Source of the DNA: an uncultured Bermanella sp.
GTDB taxonomy: Bacteria > Pseudomonadota > Gammaproteobacteria > Pseudomonadales > Oceanobacteraceae
Assembly: GCA_913054445.1 (NCBI GenBank)
Contig: CAJXIK010000023.1
Coordinates: forward strand, 1 to 14,351
DNA: 14,351 nt
Direction: 5' to 3'
A program made the translations under genes and the position numbers. A model generated the notes under the pieces. The model saw only the letters and a list, made by a program, of their open reading frames with translations, did not search any database and had not been told where the DNA came from. Positions 1 to 7,359 of the stretch are shown here, in pieces; position 1 is the first letter of the stretch, and every line of letters starts with the position of its first letter.

Positions 1-127
1 ACATTAAGGGAGTCGTTATCTTGCGTAAGTTAGGCGTGATGCTTTGTTATGATGGCACATGGGGCGTGCTGGACATTAAGGGAGTCGTTATCTTGCGTAA
101 GTTAGGCGTGATGCTTTGTTATGATGG
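1..127. repeat. Tandem direct repeat, 72-bp period, two copies seen
   Basis: Bases 1-55 and 73-127 are identical over 55 bp, separated by a 17-bp spacer (56-72). The second copy then runs into unrelated sequence. Because 72 is a multiple of three, a frame open from base 3 to a stop near 209 repeats a 24-residue block, but its translation resembles no protein family I know and it has no credible ribosome binding site. I treat it as intergenic repeat DNA. The array may continue to the left of the window, so the copy number is unknown. Confidence 0.85.
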
Positions 128-168
128 GAGTGGCTTCCTTGCCTGTCGCGCACGGGGTGCGCTCGTAC

Positions 169-220
169 TGGGCCATCCCCTGGCCCATCAGAATGCCAGC
201 CCTCTATAATATAAGGGCTG
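169..220. other. Two adjacent hairpins downstream of narK
   Basis: TGGGCCA (169-175) and TGGCCCA (181-187) form a perfect 7-bp stem with a 5-base loop. CAGCCCT (197-203) and AGGGCTG (214-220) form a second 7-bp stem around a 10-base AT-rich loop. They lie just past the narK stop on the minus strand and could end or protect its transcript. Neither is followed by a T-run on the minus strand, so a standard intrinsic terminator is not shown. Confidence 0.4.
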
Positions 221-231
221 ATTGAACACCC

Positions 232-1704
232 TTAATCGACCTTAATCAGCGCCACCGTGCCATCGTCGTTTATTTCTGCCACATGACCTGCTGGCTCTTC
301 AAGGAATTGCACTGCGATGAAAATAAACACAGCGCACCCCGCAATCACCATGAAAAAAGTACTGTAATCTACAAACGATAATACCGTTAAGAAAATCACC
401 GCCCCAACATTACCGTAAGCACCCGTCATACCAGCAATTTGCCCTGTCATACTGCGTTTCACCAAAGGCACCATCGCGAACACAGCCCCCTCACCCGCTT
501 GCACAAAGAATGAACATGCCATGGTGGCTATCACCGCAAGGGGAATCCACCATGAGCTTTCAATCTGACTTAACAGCGCATATCCCACGGCTAGACCACA
601 AATTAAAATAGACAAGGTCTTACGACGACCAAACTTATCGCTCAACCAACCACCACCTGGGCGCGCAACTAAATTCATAAAGGCAAATCCCGATGCCAGT
701 AAGCCCGCCGTCACCGCATCGAGACCTTCAAAGGTATCTAAAAAGTACAGAGGCAACATAGAAACCACTGCCAACTCAGAACCAAAGGTCACAAAATACG
801 CTAGCTGAAGTATGGCCACCTGTTTGAATTTATACTGTTGCATCTCAGGCACGGGGGCCGCTAAGTGCTCATCATTAGCATGAAATATGTGTTTTGTTTG
901 AAACAAGAAGAGTGCAAATAAACCCACATAAATAATGGTACTGGCCACATCACCTAGCAGGCCTAAATTTTCAGGGGACAACTTCCACGTTAATACCGCC
1001 AATGCAATGTACATTGGAATATTCATGGCCAAATAAAAGTATAGATCCTTTTTATTACTCACCTGTAAACCACCTGATTTTTTGGGTTTAAAATAAGTAG
1101 ACCCTTTAGGTGTGTCACGAGCCACTTTATAAAATACAAAACCATATAAAAAAGCCATCAGCGCGGTAATTAGAAGTGCATAACGCCAGCCGTCATCCCC
1201 TCCAAACATAAATGCAAGGGTTGGCAATAGCATGGCCGAAGCCGCCGACCCAAAGTTCCCCCAACCACCGTATATGCCTTCAGCCACACCCACTTCTTGT
1301 GCCGGAAACCACTCGCCGACTAAACGAATGCCAATCACAAAACCTGCTCCCACAAAGCCCATCATAAAACGAAACAAGGCAAGCTGTTCATAGCTCTGGG
1401 ATAATGCAAATGCCGCGCATAATATGCCCGTCGCCCAGAGCAGGCCGGCATATACATAGCGAGGGCCAAACCTATCCACCAACATACCAATCACAATTCT
1501 TGCTGGTATGGTTAATGCCACATTCAGAATTAATAATGCTTTGACTTGTTGCGTACTCAAGTCAAAGGCCTCTTTAATAAAGCCTATTAAGGGAGCATGG
1601 TTAAACCAAACCAAAAACGTTAAAAAGAATGCGAACCAACTTATATGAAGCATCTTTATTTTTGGGCTGCTCACTTTAAGCAGGTTAATTCCAGTAGCGG
1701 ACAT
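232..1704 (-). CDS. narK: NarK-type nitrate/nitrite MFS transporter
   Basis: This is a 490-residue inner-membrane protein with about twelve hydrophobic segments, of the nitrate/nitrite porter (NNP) branch of the major facilitator superfamily. The family moves nitrate in, or exchanges nitrate for nitrite. Both nitrate-signature loops are visible: GWGNFGSA at residues 147-154 and GAYGNVGAVIF at 428-438. Arginines in IPAR (R69) and LVARPGGGW (R348) match the substrate-binding arginines expected in the two halves. MFS loop motifs follow each of them (DRFGPR after R69, SDKFGRR after R348). The ATG start is supported by AAAGGA about 8 bases upstream. The middle of the protein (residues about 200-295) carries a soluble loop and extra hydrophobic stretches. 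It is divergent from a barrel protein gene, and no nitrate or nitrite reductase gene is adjacent, so assimilatory versus respiratory use cannot be told. Family is secure; exact substrate and direction are inferred. Confidence 0.86.
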   Translation of the reverse strand: MSATGINLLKVSSPKIKMLHISWFAFFLTFLVWFNHAPLIGFIKEAFDLSTQQVKALLILNVALTIPARIVIGMLVDRFGPRYVYAGLLWATGILCAAFALSQSYEQLALFRFMMGFVGAGFVIGIRLVGEWFPAQEVGVAEGIYGGWGNFGSAASAMLLPTLAFMFGGDDGWRYALLITALMAFLYGFVFYKVARDTPKGSTYFKPKKSGGLQVSNKKDLYFYLAMNIPMYIALAVLTWKLSPENLGLLGDVASTIIYVGLFALFLFQTKHIFHANDEHLAAPVPEMQQYKFKQVAILQLAYFVTFGSELAVVSMLPLYFLDTFEGLDAVTAGLLASGFAFMNLVARPGGGWLSDKFGRRKTLSILICGLAVGYALLSQIESSWWIPLAVIATMACSFFVQAGEGAVFAMVPLVKRSMTGQIAGMTGAYGNVGAVIFLTVLSFVDYSTFFMVIAGCAVFIFIAVQFLEEPAGHVAEINDDGTVALIKVD

Positions 1705-2149
1705 AGCGTCTTTCCTTTAGTTACACGACATTTAAAACGATACAGGACAAGAGCAGAAGCTATGCCAACCCCCATAAAACCTCATGAAAAACAGCCTAAC
1801 AGACTTTTTTGTACAAACCTGGTGCAAAAAATACAGATTTTTAATCAAGTATAAAACACACGCGCACTGTTTAATTACACGACCATAGTCATAAATTTTT
1901 CTCACATCGAAAACAGTGCACGACCTCCGCACCATAAAAAACAAAAGTCAAAGTAAACGCACAGATAGTTATCGTTATTAGCGCACCAATTCAGGTTTTA
2001 TTTTCACTAGATATAAAATAGCTCACTATTATTGTGCATAAGTTAAATTTACAGACTCATAATTTAATTTATTAATAGCTTTCACATCCTTGGCATAAGC
2101 GTTGCAAAATACAACTAACGAGTAAGTACACAGCAAAAAGGAAGAGCAC
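1705..2149. promoter_or_regulatory. Shared control region between narK and the barrel gene
   Basis: This 445-bp AT-rich stretch has no credible gene. It must hold promoters for both divergent genes. Possible -10 boxes are TATACT on the minus strand (1849-1854) for narK and TATAAA on the plus strand (2012-2017) for the barrel gene. Neither has a good -35 at the standard distance. The main structure is an inverted repeat at 1860-1873 and 1910-1923. I found no convincing FNR, CRP or Fur site and no clear leader hairpin. Confidence 0.4.
1860..1923. repeat. Imperfect inverted repeat, possible regulator site
   Basis: CGCGCACTGTTT (within 1860-1873) and the reverse complement of AAACAGTGCACG (within 1910-1923) match at 11 of 12 positions. 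The arms are about 36 bp apart, centred near 1891. The arms sit near the middle of the gap between two divergent genes, where a shared regulator could bind two half-sites. No specific regulator is recognised. Confidence 0.4.
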
Positions 2150-3352
2150 GTGAAAGCTTCAATAAAAATGATAAGCATAATGGCCGGGGCAACATTTAGC
2201 TGCGCCGCGACGGCACAACTACAAGATATAGACAGTGCCTTAAAAGGTAGCAGCGTCGACATTAACTTTCGCTACCGCGCAGAGAGCGCCGATGTAAAAG
2301 GGGGAGCTACAGCGGCACTGGCGAATACATTAAAATCCCGCGCCACTGTAAAAACGGGATCACTATCAGGGTTTTCTATATTAGTTGAAGGGGATAACAC
2401 ACTGCACATTACCGATCATTTTTATGACAAGGAAAATGGGCGAGACGCCAACGACTATGATTTAGTATTAGATCAAGAAACTACACAGTTAAATCAAGCC
2501 TACATTCAATACACAAACTCTCACTCAACCATTAAAGCAGGTAATCAACGCATCACTCTTGATAACCAACGTCATGTTGGCGGAGTGGCCTTCCGTCAAG
2601 ATGAAGCAACATTTGATGCCCTATCCGTTAGCAACACATCCATCCAAGACACCCGCATATTTGTCGCCATTGCCAACAATAAAAACAGCATAACCAACAC
2701 TAACAGCAAAGAATCGATAGGCCTCGTGAATGTAAAATACGCCATCAATCAAGACATCTCTGTTAGCGGCTTTTATTACGGCATAAGGGATGTTAACAAG
2801 GAAAATTCTGGTATTGACCTTGATACCTTCGGTACTCGTGCCGTAGGTTCTGTAAACGGGGTTAATTTTACAGCTGAAGTAGCAAGCCAAAACAAGAGCA
2901 CTGCAACAGATAATAATTTCACCACGCGCTATCACCATGTGAACGCCAGTACGAAATTAGGCTCGCTTAAAACAACGCTGGGTTACGAAGTATTTACCAG
3001 CGACCATGGCGAAGCCGCTTTTATCACGCCACTAGGCACTAATCATAAATTTTTTGGTTGGACAGATGTCTTTCTTAAAGGGGCTGGCGACAATGGCATT
3101 GAAGATATCTATGTATCTTTTGTAACAAAAGTCGCCGGTGTGAAACTGGTTGGCCAATACCACAATTACTCTGCCAATGAAGGTGGCGACCCACTTGGTA
3201 ACGAGCTTGGCTTTGTACTGGCAAAAAAAATAAAAAACTACGGCATTAATTTAAAGGCATCCCACTACCTATCATCCGCCTTCGCTGAAAAAAGTGCTCT
3301 GGCCAAAAAAGACACCAGTAAAGTATGGTTAACGGCCAGCGCACACTTTTAG
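2150..3352 (+). CDS. Outer-membrane beta-barrel protein (porin-like)
   Basis: The predicted product has 400 residues. A signal peptide is clear: positive residues at the start, a hydrophobic core, and probable cleavage after A22 (ATA|Q). The mature part alternates polar and non-polar residues, as in transmembrane beta strands. It starts with an INFRYRAES strand like those of alginate-export/AlgE-type barrels and ends in phenylalanine, the usual outer-membrane insertion signal. The GTG start is chosen because AAGGA lies about 8 bases upstream and it gives the complete signal peptide; an internal ATG at 2168 would shorten it. It is divergent from narK, so the channel might serve the same anion, but that is positional inference. 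Barrel identity is fairly sure; the subfamily and substrate are not. No terminator with a T-run was seen downstream. Confidence 0.72.
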   Translation: MKASIKMISIMAGATFSCAATAQLQDIDSALKGSSVDINFRYRAESADVKGGATAALANTLKSRATVKTGSLSGFSILVEGDNTLHITDHFYDKENGRDANDYDLVLDQETTQLNQAYIQYTNSHSTIKAGNQRITLDNQRHVGGVAFRQDEATFDALSVSNTSIQDTRIFVAIANNKNSITNTNSKESIGLVNVKYAINQDISVSGFYYGIRDVNKENSGIDLDTFGTRAVGSVNGVNFTAEVASQNKSTATDNNFTTRYHHVNASTKLGSLKTTLGYEVFTSDHGEAAFITPLGTNHKFFGWTDVFLKGAGDNGIEDIYVSFVTKVAGVKLVGQYHNYSANEGGDPLGNELGFVLAKKIKNYGINLKASHYLSSAFAEKSALAKKDTSKVWLTASAHF

Positions 3353-3390
3353 CGCCAGCTTATATGTCGGCCTTACTTAATAGAAGCTCT

Positions 3391-3436
3391 CTGTTTAAAA
3401 CTCGCTAGCGTCTATACTTTTGCGCCCATAAGGAGG
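3391..3436 (+). promoter_or_regulatory. Possible promoter and unused Shine-Dalgarno of the PhnA-like gene
   Basis: TATACT at 3413-3418 is a good -10 hexamer. A poor -35, CTGTTT at 3391-3396, lies 16 bases upstream. A perfect AGGAGG follows at 3431-3436, but no ATG, GTG or TTG lies within 5-15 bases of it; the nearest in-frame ATGs of the next gene are 30 and 42 bases away. The strong ribosome-binding sequence is therefore not placed to start that gene. Confidence 0.35.
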
Positions 3437-3478
3437 AAAATTAAAGTACATTAAAGCGCGCAGCGGATGACGGTAGTA

Positions 3479-3883
3479 ATGAGTAAAGCAGCAGATAAAC
3501 ACAAGGCTCGCCTCAACGAGTTGAACAGCTTTGGCAAGGACTTAGCCAGGCGCAGCAAGAGCCACTGTGAGCTATGTGATGCCCATGGCATGAAGCTGCT
3601 GATTCATGAGGTGCCGCCGGTGGCCAAGGAGCCTGAGTTTGAGCACTGCATACTCATCTGTGAGAACTGCCAGGGTCAAATTGACAAGCCAAAGTCCATC
3701 GACATAAACCATTGGCACTGCCTGCACAGTAGCATCTGGAGTGAGGTGCCTGCGGTACAAGTGATGGCGGTACTCATGGCGCAGCGCATCCGCGAGAAAG
3801 CCGATTTCGCAGAAGAACTACTGGACCAAGTTTATCTCGAAGCAGATATATCCAGCTGGATTGAAGACGCACTCGAAAGTTAA
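3479..3883 (+). CDS. Short PhnA-type zinc-ribbon protein
   Basis: Counting from an ATG at 3467 the frame has 138 residues; from the ATG at 3479, preferred here, it has 134. Numbering below is from 3467. Cysteines form CELC (C34, C37) and CILICENC (C61, C65, C68), a likely zinc ribbon. They are followed by NHWHCLHSSIWSEVPAVQV (81-99), a stretch I recognise from PhnA-domain proteins. Larger family members carry a C-terminal SH3-like PhnA domain after this part; it is absent here, and the protein ends in an acidic tail. Despite the name, members of this family are not established phosphonate enzymes, and I assign no reaction. The start is uncertain, since neither ATG has a good ribosome binding site. 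The last 30 codons are duplicated directly downstream. It converges on a helicase gene. Confidence 0.68.
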   Translation: MSKAADKHKARLNELNSFGKDLARRSKSHCELCDAHGMKLLIHEVPPVAKEPEFEHCILICENCQGQIDKPKSIDINHWHCLHSSIWSEVPAVQVMAVLMAQRIREKADFAEELLDQVYLEADISSWIEDALES

Positions 3884-3899
3884 GCTCAGCGCTTAAATA

Positions 3900-3930
3900 T
3901 CAAAGCCAGCGCAACATGGTACTGCCGGTT
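3900..3930 (-). pseudogene. Remnant 3' end of the helicase gene
   Basis: Read on the minus strand this encodes the last residues of the helicase, STMLRWL and TGA, as in the intact copy at 4040-4070. Beyond that the match weakens and enters the duplication joint. It is a by-product of the tandem duplication, not a gene. Confidence 0.75.
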
Positions 3931-4023
3931 CGCGAGAAAGCCGATTTCGCAGAAGAACTACTGGATCAGGTTTACCTCGAAGCAGATATCTCCAGCTGGA
4001 TTGCAGACGCACTCGAAAGTTAA
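3931..4023 (+). pseudogene. Remnant 3' end of a PhnA-like gene
   Basis: This is the second copy of the last 30 codons and TAA of the upstream gene. The frame is still open but has no start codon or ribosome binding site. Against the intact copy there are four silent third-position changes (GAC/GAT, CAA/CAG, TAT/TAC, ATA/ATC) and one amino-acid change (GAA/GCA, Glu to Ala). It is unlikely to be translated. Confidence 0.8.
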
Positions 4024-4039
4024 GCGGCGCACTTAAATA

Positions 4040-6334
4040 TCAAAGCCAGCGCAACATGGTGCTGGCAATTTCTTTATCCAACACCCTCATCTGCCCATCA
4101 TCAAACAAGACATGCCAATGGCGCGCGGTTTGCTGCTGAATGCAACCCTTGCCAAACTTGCTGTGCTCCACGTATTCGAGCGCCAGCGGTACCGCATCGG
4201 CGAGCGATTTAGATTTAATCTGGGGTGTCGTATTCGGTTGTGGTTTCTGCGGCACTCTTACCTGTAACGTTAATGGCCACTGCATCTTATCGAGGTACTT
4301 CTGCACGCTGGCCAAGACGCGACGGCTGAGCGCTAACTCTGCCTGCCCCTGCTGTGCTGCCTGCTGAACCTTTAATATATCTTCTATGGCCATGCTGTGA
4401 ATAAATTCACTCTGTTCCTGAGAGGGTGCCAAGGCTGACGCCTGCTGAGGATCATTGCTGGGGGCGACTAAATGCAACTGCTCGATGCAGCGCGTCATGG
4501 CCACATAAAACAAGCGGCGCTCGCTCTCCACCGAGGCAGACTTTTGCAGCTCACCCTCATTCCGGTAAGGGTAGAAGTGACTGCTTAAGCCAGGCAAAAT
4601 AACCACCGGCCACTGCAACCCTTTGGCGCGATGAATAGAGCTTAATACGACGCCCTGCCGCTTATCTTGGCTGGCTCTTTTTTGCGCCAACTGCTGTAAA
4701 TAGTGAAACGTGTCTGCCGCCGATAAATTGAGCCGGGCAATAAAACGCACGAAGCCTTGCACGGTGGCCAAGCGGTCGTCCACCTGCTGCTTGCTGAAGG
4801 CGCTGTCGGCCACCCCTTTATAAAAATCCGTCTCACGAATATACGCATTCGCCAACTGAAAACCCATCAGGCGCTTGTGGGTGGCCAGTTTCACTAGGGA
4901 TAAACGGTTTTCTAATTGTTGGCTCTGCCATTTTGAAATAGCGGGCAATGGCAAATTAGCAAAGGCTGGCATGACCTCATGCTGGCTATTCTCGGCCGAG
5001 CAGCGGGCTAATTGGCGCGCCACCGTTTGCAGGTCGCTGCGTTTAATTTTCATGGCGGGAAAGGTTAAGAATGTCAGCCAGCCTTGGTAACGGCTGCGCT
5101 CGCTGCGTTCGGTAAAGGCCCCAGCCGCCATCTCCAGTAACATCATCATGGGTTGTAGTTCTAGGCGCTGCAACACCCAGGATTGATGAGACATCTGGTA
5201 GGGAATGTCCTCCTGCAACAACGCCAACTCCAGCGGCGCACTCATGCCCCACAGGCGAAATAACACGGCGATGTCCTGCGGCTGTTTATCTATGAGCGCC
5301 TGTTTAATGATGCTAATGGTTTTTTGGGCGTAATCCGCATGCCGGTGCAGGCTCACCTCGCTGCGGGAATTTTCTGCTGCCGCCACACAAATAACGTTTT
5401 CCCGTTGCTTATTTTGCAAGATGAGCTGGTTGCTGAGCATGGCCACGTCATGGCCGTAACGAAAGGTGGTACTTAGGGTATAGCGGCACACATTGTTAAA
5501 GTGATCATCGAAATACTTGAGCATAAATTGTGCGCTGGAGCCACGAAACTCGTAGATGGTTTGATCTGGGTCGCCGATGACCATCACCTGTGCACGCACC
5601 CCTGCTAGGGTTTGCAGTAAAAATTGCTGTATAGGGTTGATGTCCTGATACTCATCCACCAACACCCAATCCATGTGATCGGCAAAGCGGGCCGCCACAT
5701 CTGGGCGGCGACTAAACAACGTACAGGGATCGTAGAGCATATCGGCGAAGCCGATGCGGCAATTTTGTTGACGCCAATCTTCATAGGCATGAAAGACCTT
5801 AGCAAAAAATGCGCAGTGCTGGGGCAGGTCGCCTTGTTTAAAGACCAGCTCGGCCGGTTCTAAACTGGCCTTGACGTTCTCCATGAAGGACATCATAGGG
5901 TCGAGCCATTTCTTTTTATCCTGCAAGATCTCTTGAGCGGTCTGCTTGTTGGCATGCTGTTGCAACAAGCGCCATAAGATAAATTCTTGTTCCGATTGCG
6001 AGATGAGCTCTTCTTTAAACGGGCTTAGCACCCCTTCCTCAATCAGCGACTGATAAATTTTTAAGCCCAAGGCATGAAAGGTACGCACCCTAGGTAAGGG
6101 CACGGCGGGCATCAAGGATTTTAATTTGTCATTAAAATCCAGCTGTGCCGACTTGTTGTACATGATGACCAGCATGCGCCGTGGATTTTGCCCCATCTGC
6201 AAGCGGCGTTCGATGAACAGGGCCAAAGTGGTGGTCTTGCCCGCACCAGCCACCGCGATGACCTTGGCATGGCCATCCTCATGGGCAATGATCTGCTTTT
6301 GTTCTGCGCTTAACTGCAATGGGCCACCCGACAC
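4040..6334 (-). CDS. UvrD/Rep-type (SF1A) ATP-dependent DNA helicase
   Basis: The protein has 764 residues and the helicase motifs are in order: Walker A VAGAGKTTT (28-36), DEYQD Walker B (227-231), GDPDQTIYEFRG (254-265), TTFRYG (289-294), SIHRAKGLQW (566-575) and FYVAMTR (609-615). The family unwinds DNA with 3'-to-5' polarity during repair or replication restart. Residues about 720-764 (VEHSKFGKG through DDGQMRVLD) resemble the small Tudor-like domain at the C-terminus of PcrA and UvrD, which in those proteins contacts RNA polymerase. The length is near UvrD, but divergence between the motifs means I would not call it uvrD itself. The start is GTG with no clear ribosome binding site; a TTG at 6317-6319, just after GGGTGG, is an alternative. 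Its 3' end lies in the tandem duplication. It is divergent from ppnP. Confidence 0.9.
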   Translation of the reverse strand: MSGGPLQLSAEQKQIIAHEDGHAKVIAVAGAGKTTTLALFIERRLQMGQNPRRMLVIMYNKSAQLDFNDKLKSLMPAVPLPRVRTFHALGLKIYQSLIEEGVLSPFKEELISQSEQEFILWRLLQQHANKQTAQEILQDKKKWLDPMMSFMENVKASLEPAELVFKQGDLPQHCAFFAKVFHAYEDWRQQNCRIGFADMLYDPCTLFSRRPDVAARFADHMDWVLVDEYQDINPIQQFLLQTLAGVRAQVMVIGDPDQTIYEFRGSSAQFMLKYFDDHFNNVCRYTLSTTFRYGHDVAMLSNQLILQNKQRENVICVAAAENSRSEVSLHRHADYAQKTISIIKQALIDKQPQDIAVLFRLWGMSAPLELALLQEDIPYQMSHQSWVLQRLELQPMMMLLEMAAGAFTERSERSRYQGWLTFLTFPAMKIKRSDLQTVARQLARCSAENSQHEVMPAFANLPLPAISKWQSQQLENRLSLVKLATHKRLMGFQLANAYIRETDFYKGVADSAFSKQQVDDRLATVQGFVRFIARLNLSAADTFHYLQQLAQKRASQDKRQGVVLSSIHRAKGLQWPVVILPGLSSHFYPYRNEGELQKSASVESERRLFYVAMTRCIEQLHLVAPSNDPQQASALAPSQEQSEFIHSMAIEDILKVQQAAQQGQAELALSRRVLASVQKYLDKMQWPLTLQVRVPQKPQPNTTPQIKSKSLADAVPLALEYVEHSKFGKGCIQQQTARHWHVLFDDGQMRVLDKEIASTMLRWL

Positions 6335-6480
6335 GTGTTAAAAACAATGACGCCATTTTAAACAATAGCCCAAGGCTTAACAGCCTAATCGAGCGATAAA
6401 GTCGGGGGATTTTGCCGTATGTGCTAGAATCAGCGGCCATTTTTTCACCCTACCAATATTTAATACCATGAGGACTGCCC
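6335..6480. promoter_or_regulatory. Divergent promoter region, helicase and ppnP
   Basis: This 146-bp gap separates two divergent starts. TAGAAT at 6425-6430 is a plausible -10 for ppnP without a recognisable -35. TGAGGA at 6469-6474, six bases before the ppnP ATG, is a good ribosome binding site. No clear site was found for the helicase. Confidence 0.3.
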
Positions 6481-6762
6481 ATGTTTGATGTAAACGAATA
6501 CTTCGACGGTAACGTTAAGTCTATTGCCTTCAACACCGAAACCCTGCCTGCCACCGTGGGCGTGATGGCGCCAGGTGAATATGAGTTTGGCACCAGCCAA
6601 AAAGAAACCATGACCGTGGTCAGCGGTGCCCTCACCATCAAACTGCCTGGCAGTGACCAATGGACCACCTTTAAGCAGGGTGAACAGTTCAAGGTCGACG
6701 CCAACGTGAGCTTTGGCGTGAAGGTGGCGGTGGCCACCGCCTACCTGTGTACCTACCAGTAA
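6481..6762 (+). CDS. ppnP: Pyrimidine/purine nucleoside phosphorylase PpnP
   Basis: This 93-residue protein matches E. coli PpnP (YaiE, formerly DUF1255) along its length, including NEYFDGNVKSIAF near the start, VGVMAPGEYEFGTSQKETM, then MTVVSGALTIKLPG, and a C-terminal TAYLCTY. The family is a small cupin that splits purine and pyrimidine nucleosides with phosphate into the base and ribose 1-phosphate, acting in the cytoplasm. The start is fixed by TGAGGA six bases upstream and by full-length agreement with the family. The next gene, an MgtC-type membrane protein, follows 108 bp later on the same strand with no clear terminator between, so they may share transcripts, but no functional link is known. 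Confidence 0.95.
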   Translation: MFDVNEYFDGNVKSIAFNTETLPATVGVMAPGEYEFGTSQKETMTVVSGALTIKLPGSDQWTTFKQGEQFKVDANVSFGVKVAVATAYLCTYQ

Positions 6763-6870
6763 GCCCCTGCAGTCTGCTGCTAGGCTGTTCATAGCTTAGT
6801 GGCAAGACCCGCAACATTTTTCAACGAGCGCTCTGGTCAGCCTGCCGTTTTCTGACTACCTTTAAAGTGT

Positions 6871-7359
6871 ATGGAAACAGCACTCTTATCAATTACTCCT
6901 TTCAGTTGGCCATCCATCTTCACGGCCCTTGCCTGCGGCACGATCATTGGCCTAGAACGGCAAATTCGCGGTAAACCGGCGGGCATTCGCACCTCTGCCC
7001 TCATCATATTGGGCACCTATATCTTCATGGCCTGCTCTATTCATGTGTCACAATCGGCCACTATGTCTGACCCCTCGCGCATCATCGGGCAAGTGATTAC
7101 CGGCATTGGCTTTTTAGGGGCGGGGGTGATGCTCAGCAAGGGCCGCAGTGTCTACGGCGTGACCAGTGCCGCGACCATTTGGTCGCTGGCGGCGGTGGGG
7201 GTGTGCATTGGCATTGGCCAACTGGGCAGCGCCTTTAAACTCTCGATAGTGGTGGTCGTAGTGTTATTTGGCGTGGACTGGTTTGAAAGTTATAGCCAAA
7301 ATATTGGGCAACGCATGCAAAGCCGCTACAGCGATTGGCGCAACCGCGATGATGAATAG
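6871..7359 (+). CDS. MgtC/SapB family inner-membrane protein
   Basis: This 162-residue protein has four or five hydrophobic segments. Family signatures are present: GLERQIRGKPAGIRT (27-41), DPSRIIGQVITGIGFLGAG (67-85) and GVTSAATIW (96-104). The protein stops soon after the membrane domain and lacks the soluble C-terminal domain of Salmonella MgtC, which places it with the shorter SapB-like members. MgtC in pathogens limits the F-type ATP synthase and supports growth at low magnesium; for short environmental members the role is not established. The ribosome binding site is weak. A small dyad, GTCAG (6837-6841) with CTGAC (6853-6857), lies just upstream, but no magnesium-sensing leader could be recognised. 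Confidence 0.87.
   Translation: METALLSITPFSWPSIFTALACGTIIGLERQIRGKPAGIRTSALIILGTYIFMACSIHVSQSATMSDPSRIIGQVITGIGFLGAGVMLSKGRSVYGVTSAATIWSLAAVGVCIGIGQLGSAFKLSIVVVVVLFGVDWFESYSQNIGQRMQSRYSDWRNRDDE

Larger units (their letters stand above)
3791..4070. repeat. 140-bp tandem duplication across a convergent gene junction
   Basis: Unit 1 (3791-3930) and unit 2 (3931-4070) align without gaps. I count 8 differences in the first 130 bases, with similarity fading in the last 10. Each unit holds the final 30 codons and stop of the PhnA-like gene, then the last nine or so codons and stop of the helicase gene in reverse. Only unit 1 completes the PhnA-like gene and only unit 2 completes the helicase gene, so each gene stays intact and the inner pieces are remnants. 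Confidence 0.95.

Noticed and set aside
1..127. Integron attC-like sites, because GTTAGGC occurs in each repeat unit
   Set aside because: No matching RYYYAAC core lies at the right distance on the same strand, and no gene cassettes or integrase are seen.
3..209. Open frame through the 72-bp repeat, with an in-frame 24-residue block
   Set aside because: The translation does not resemble a protein, the only start is TTG without a ribosome binding site, and the frame ends in hairpin-rich intergenic DNA.
1962..1981. Possible Fur box (GATAGTTATCGTTATTA)
   Set aside because: It lacks the inverted hexamer pattern of a real Fur site.
6450..6792. Two minus-strand open frames over ppnP
   Set aside because: They are antisense to ppnP, which matches its family from end to end.
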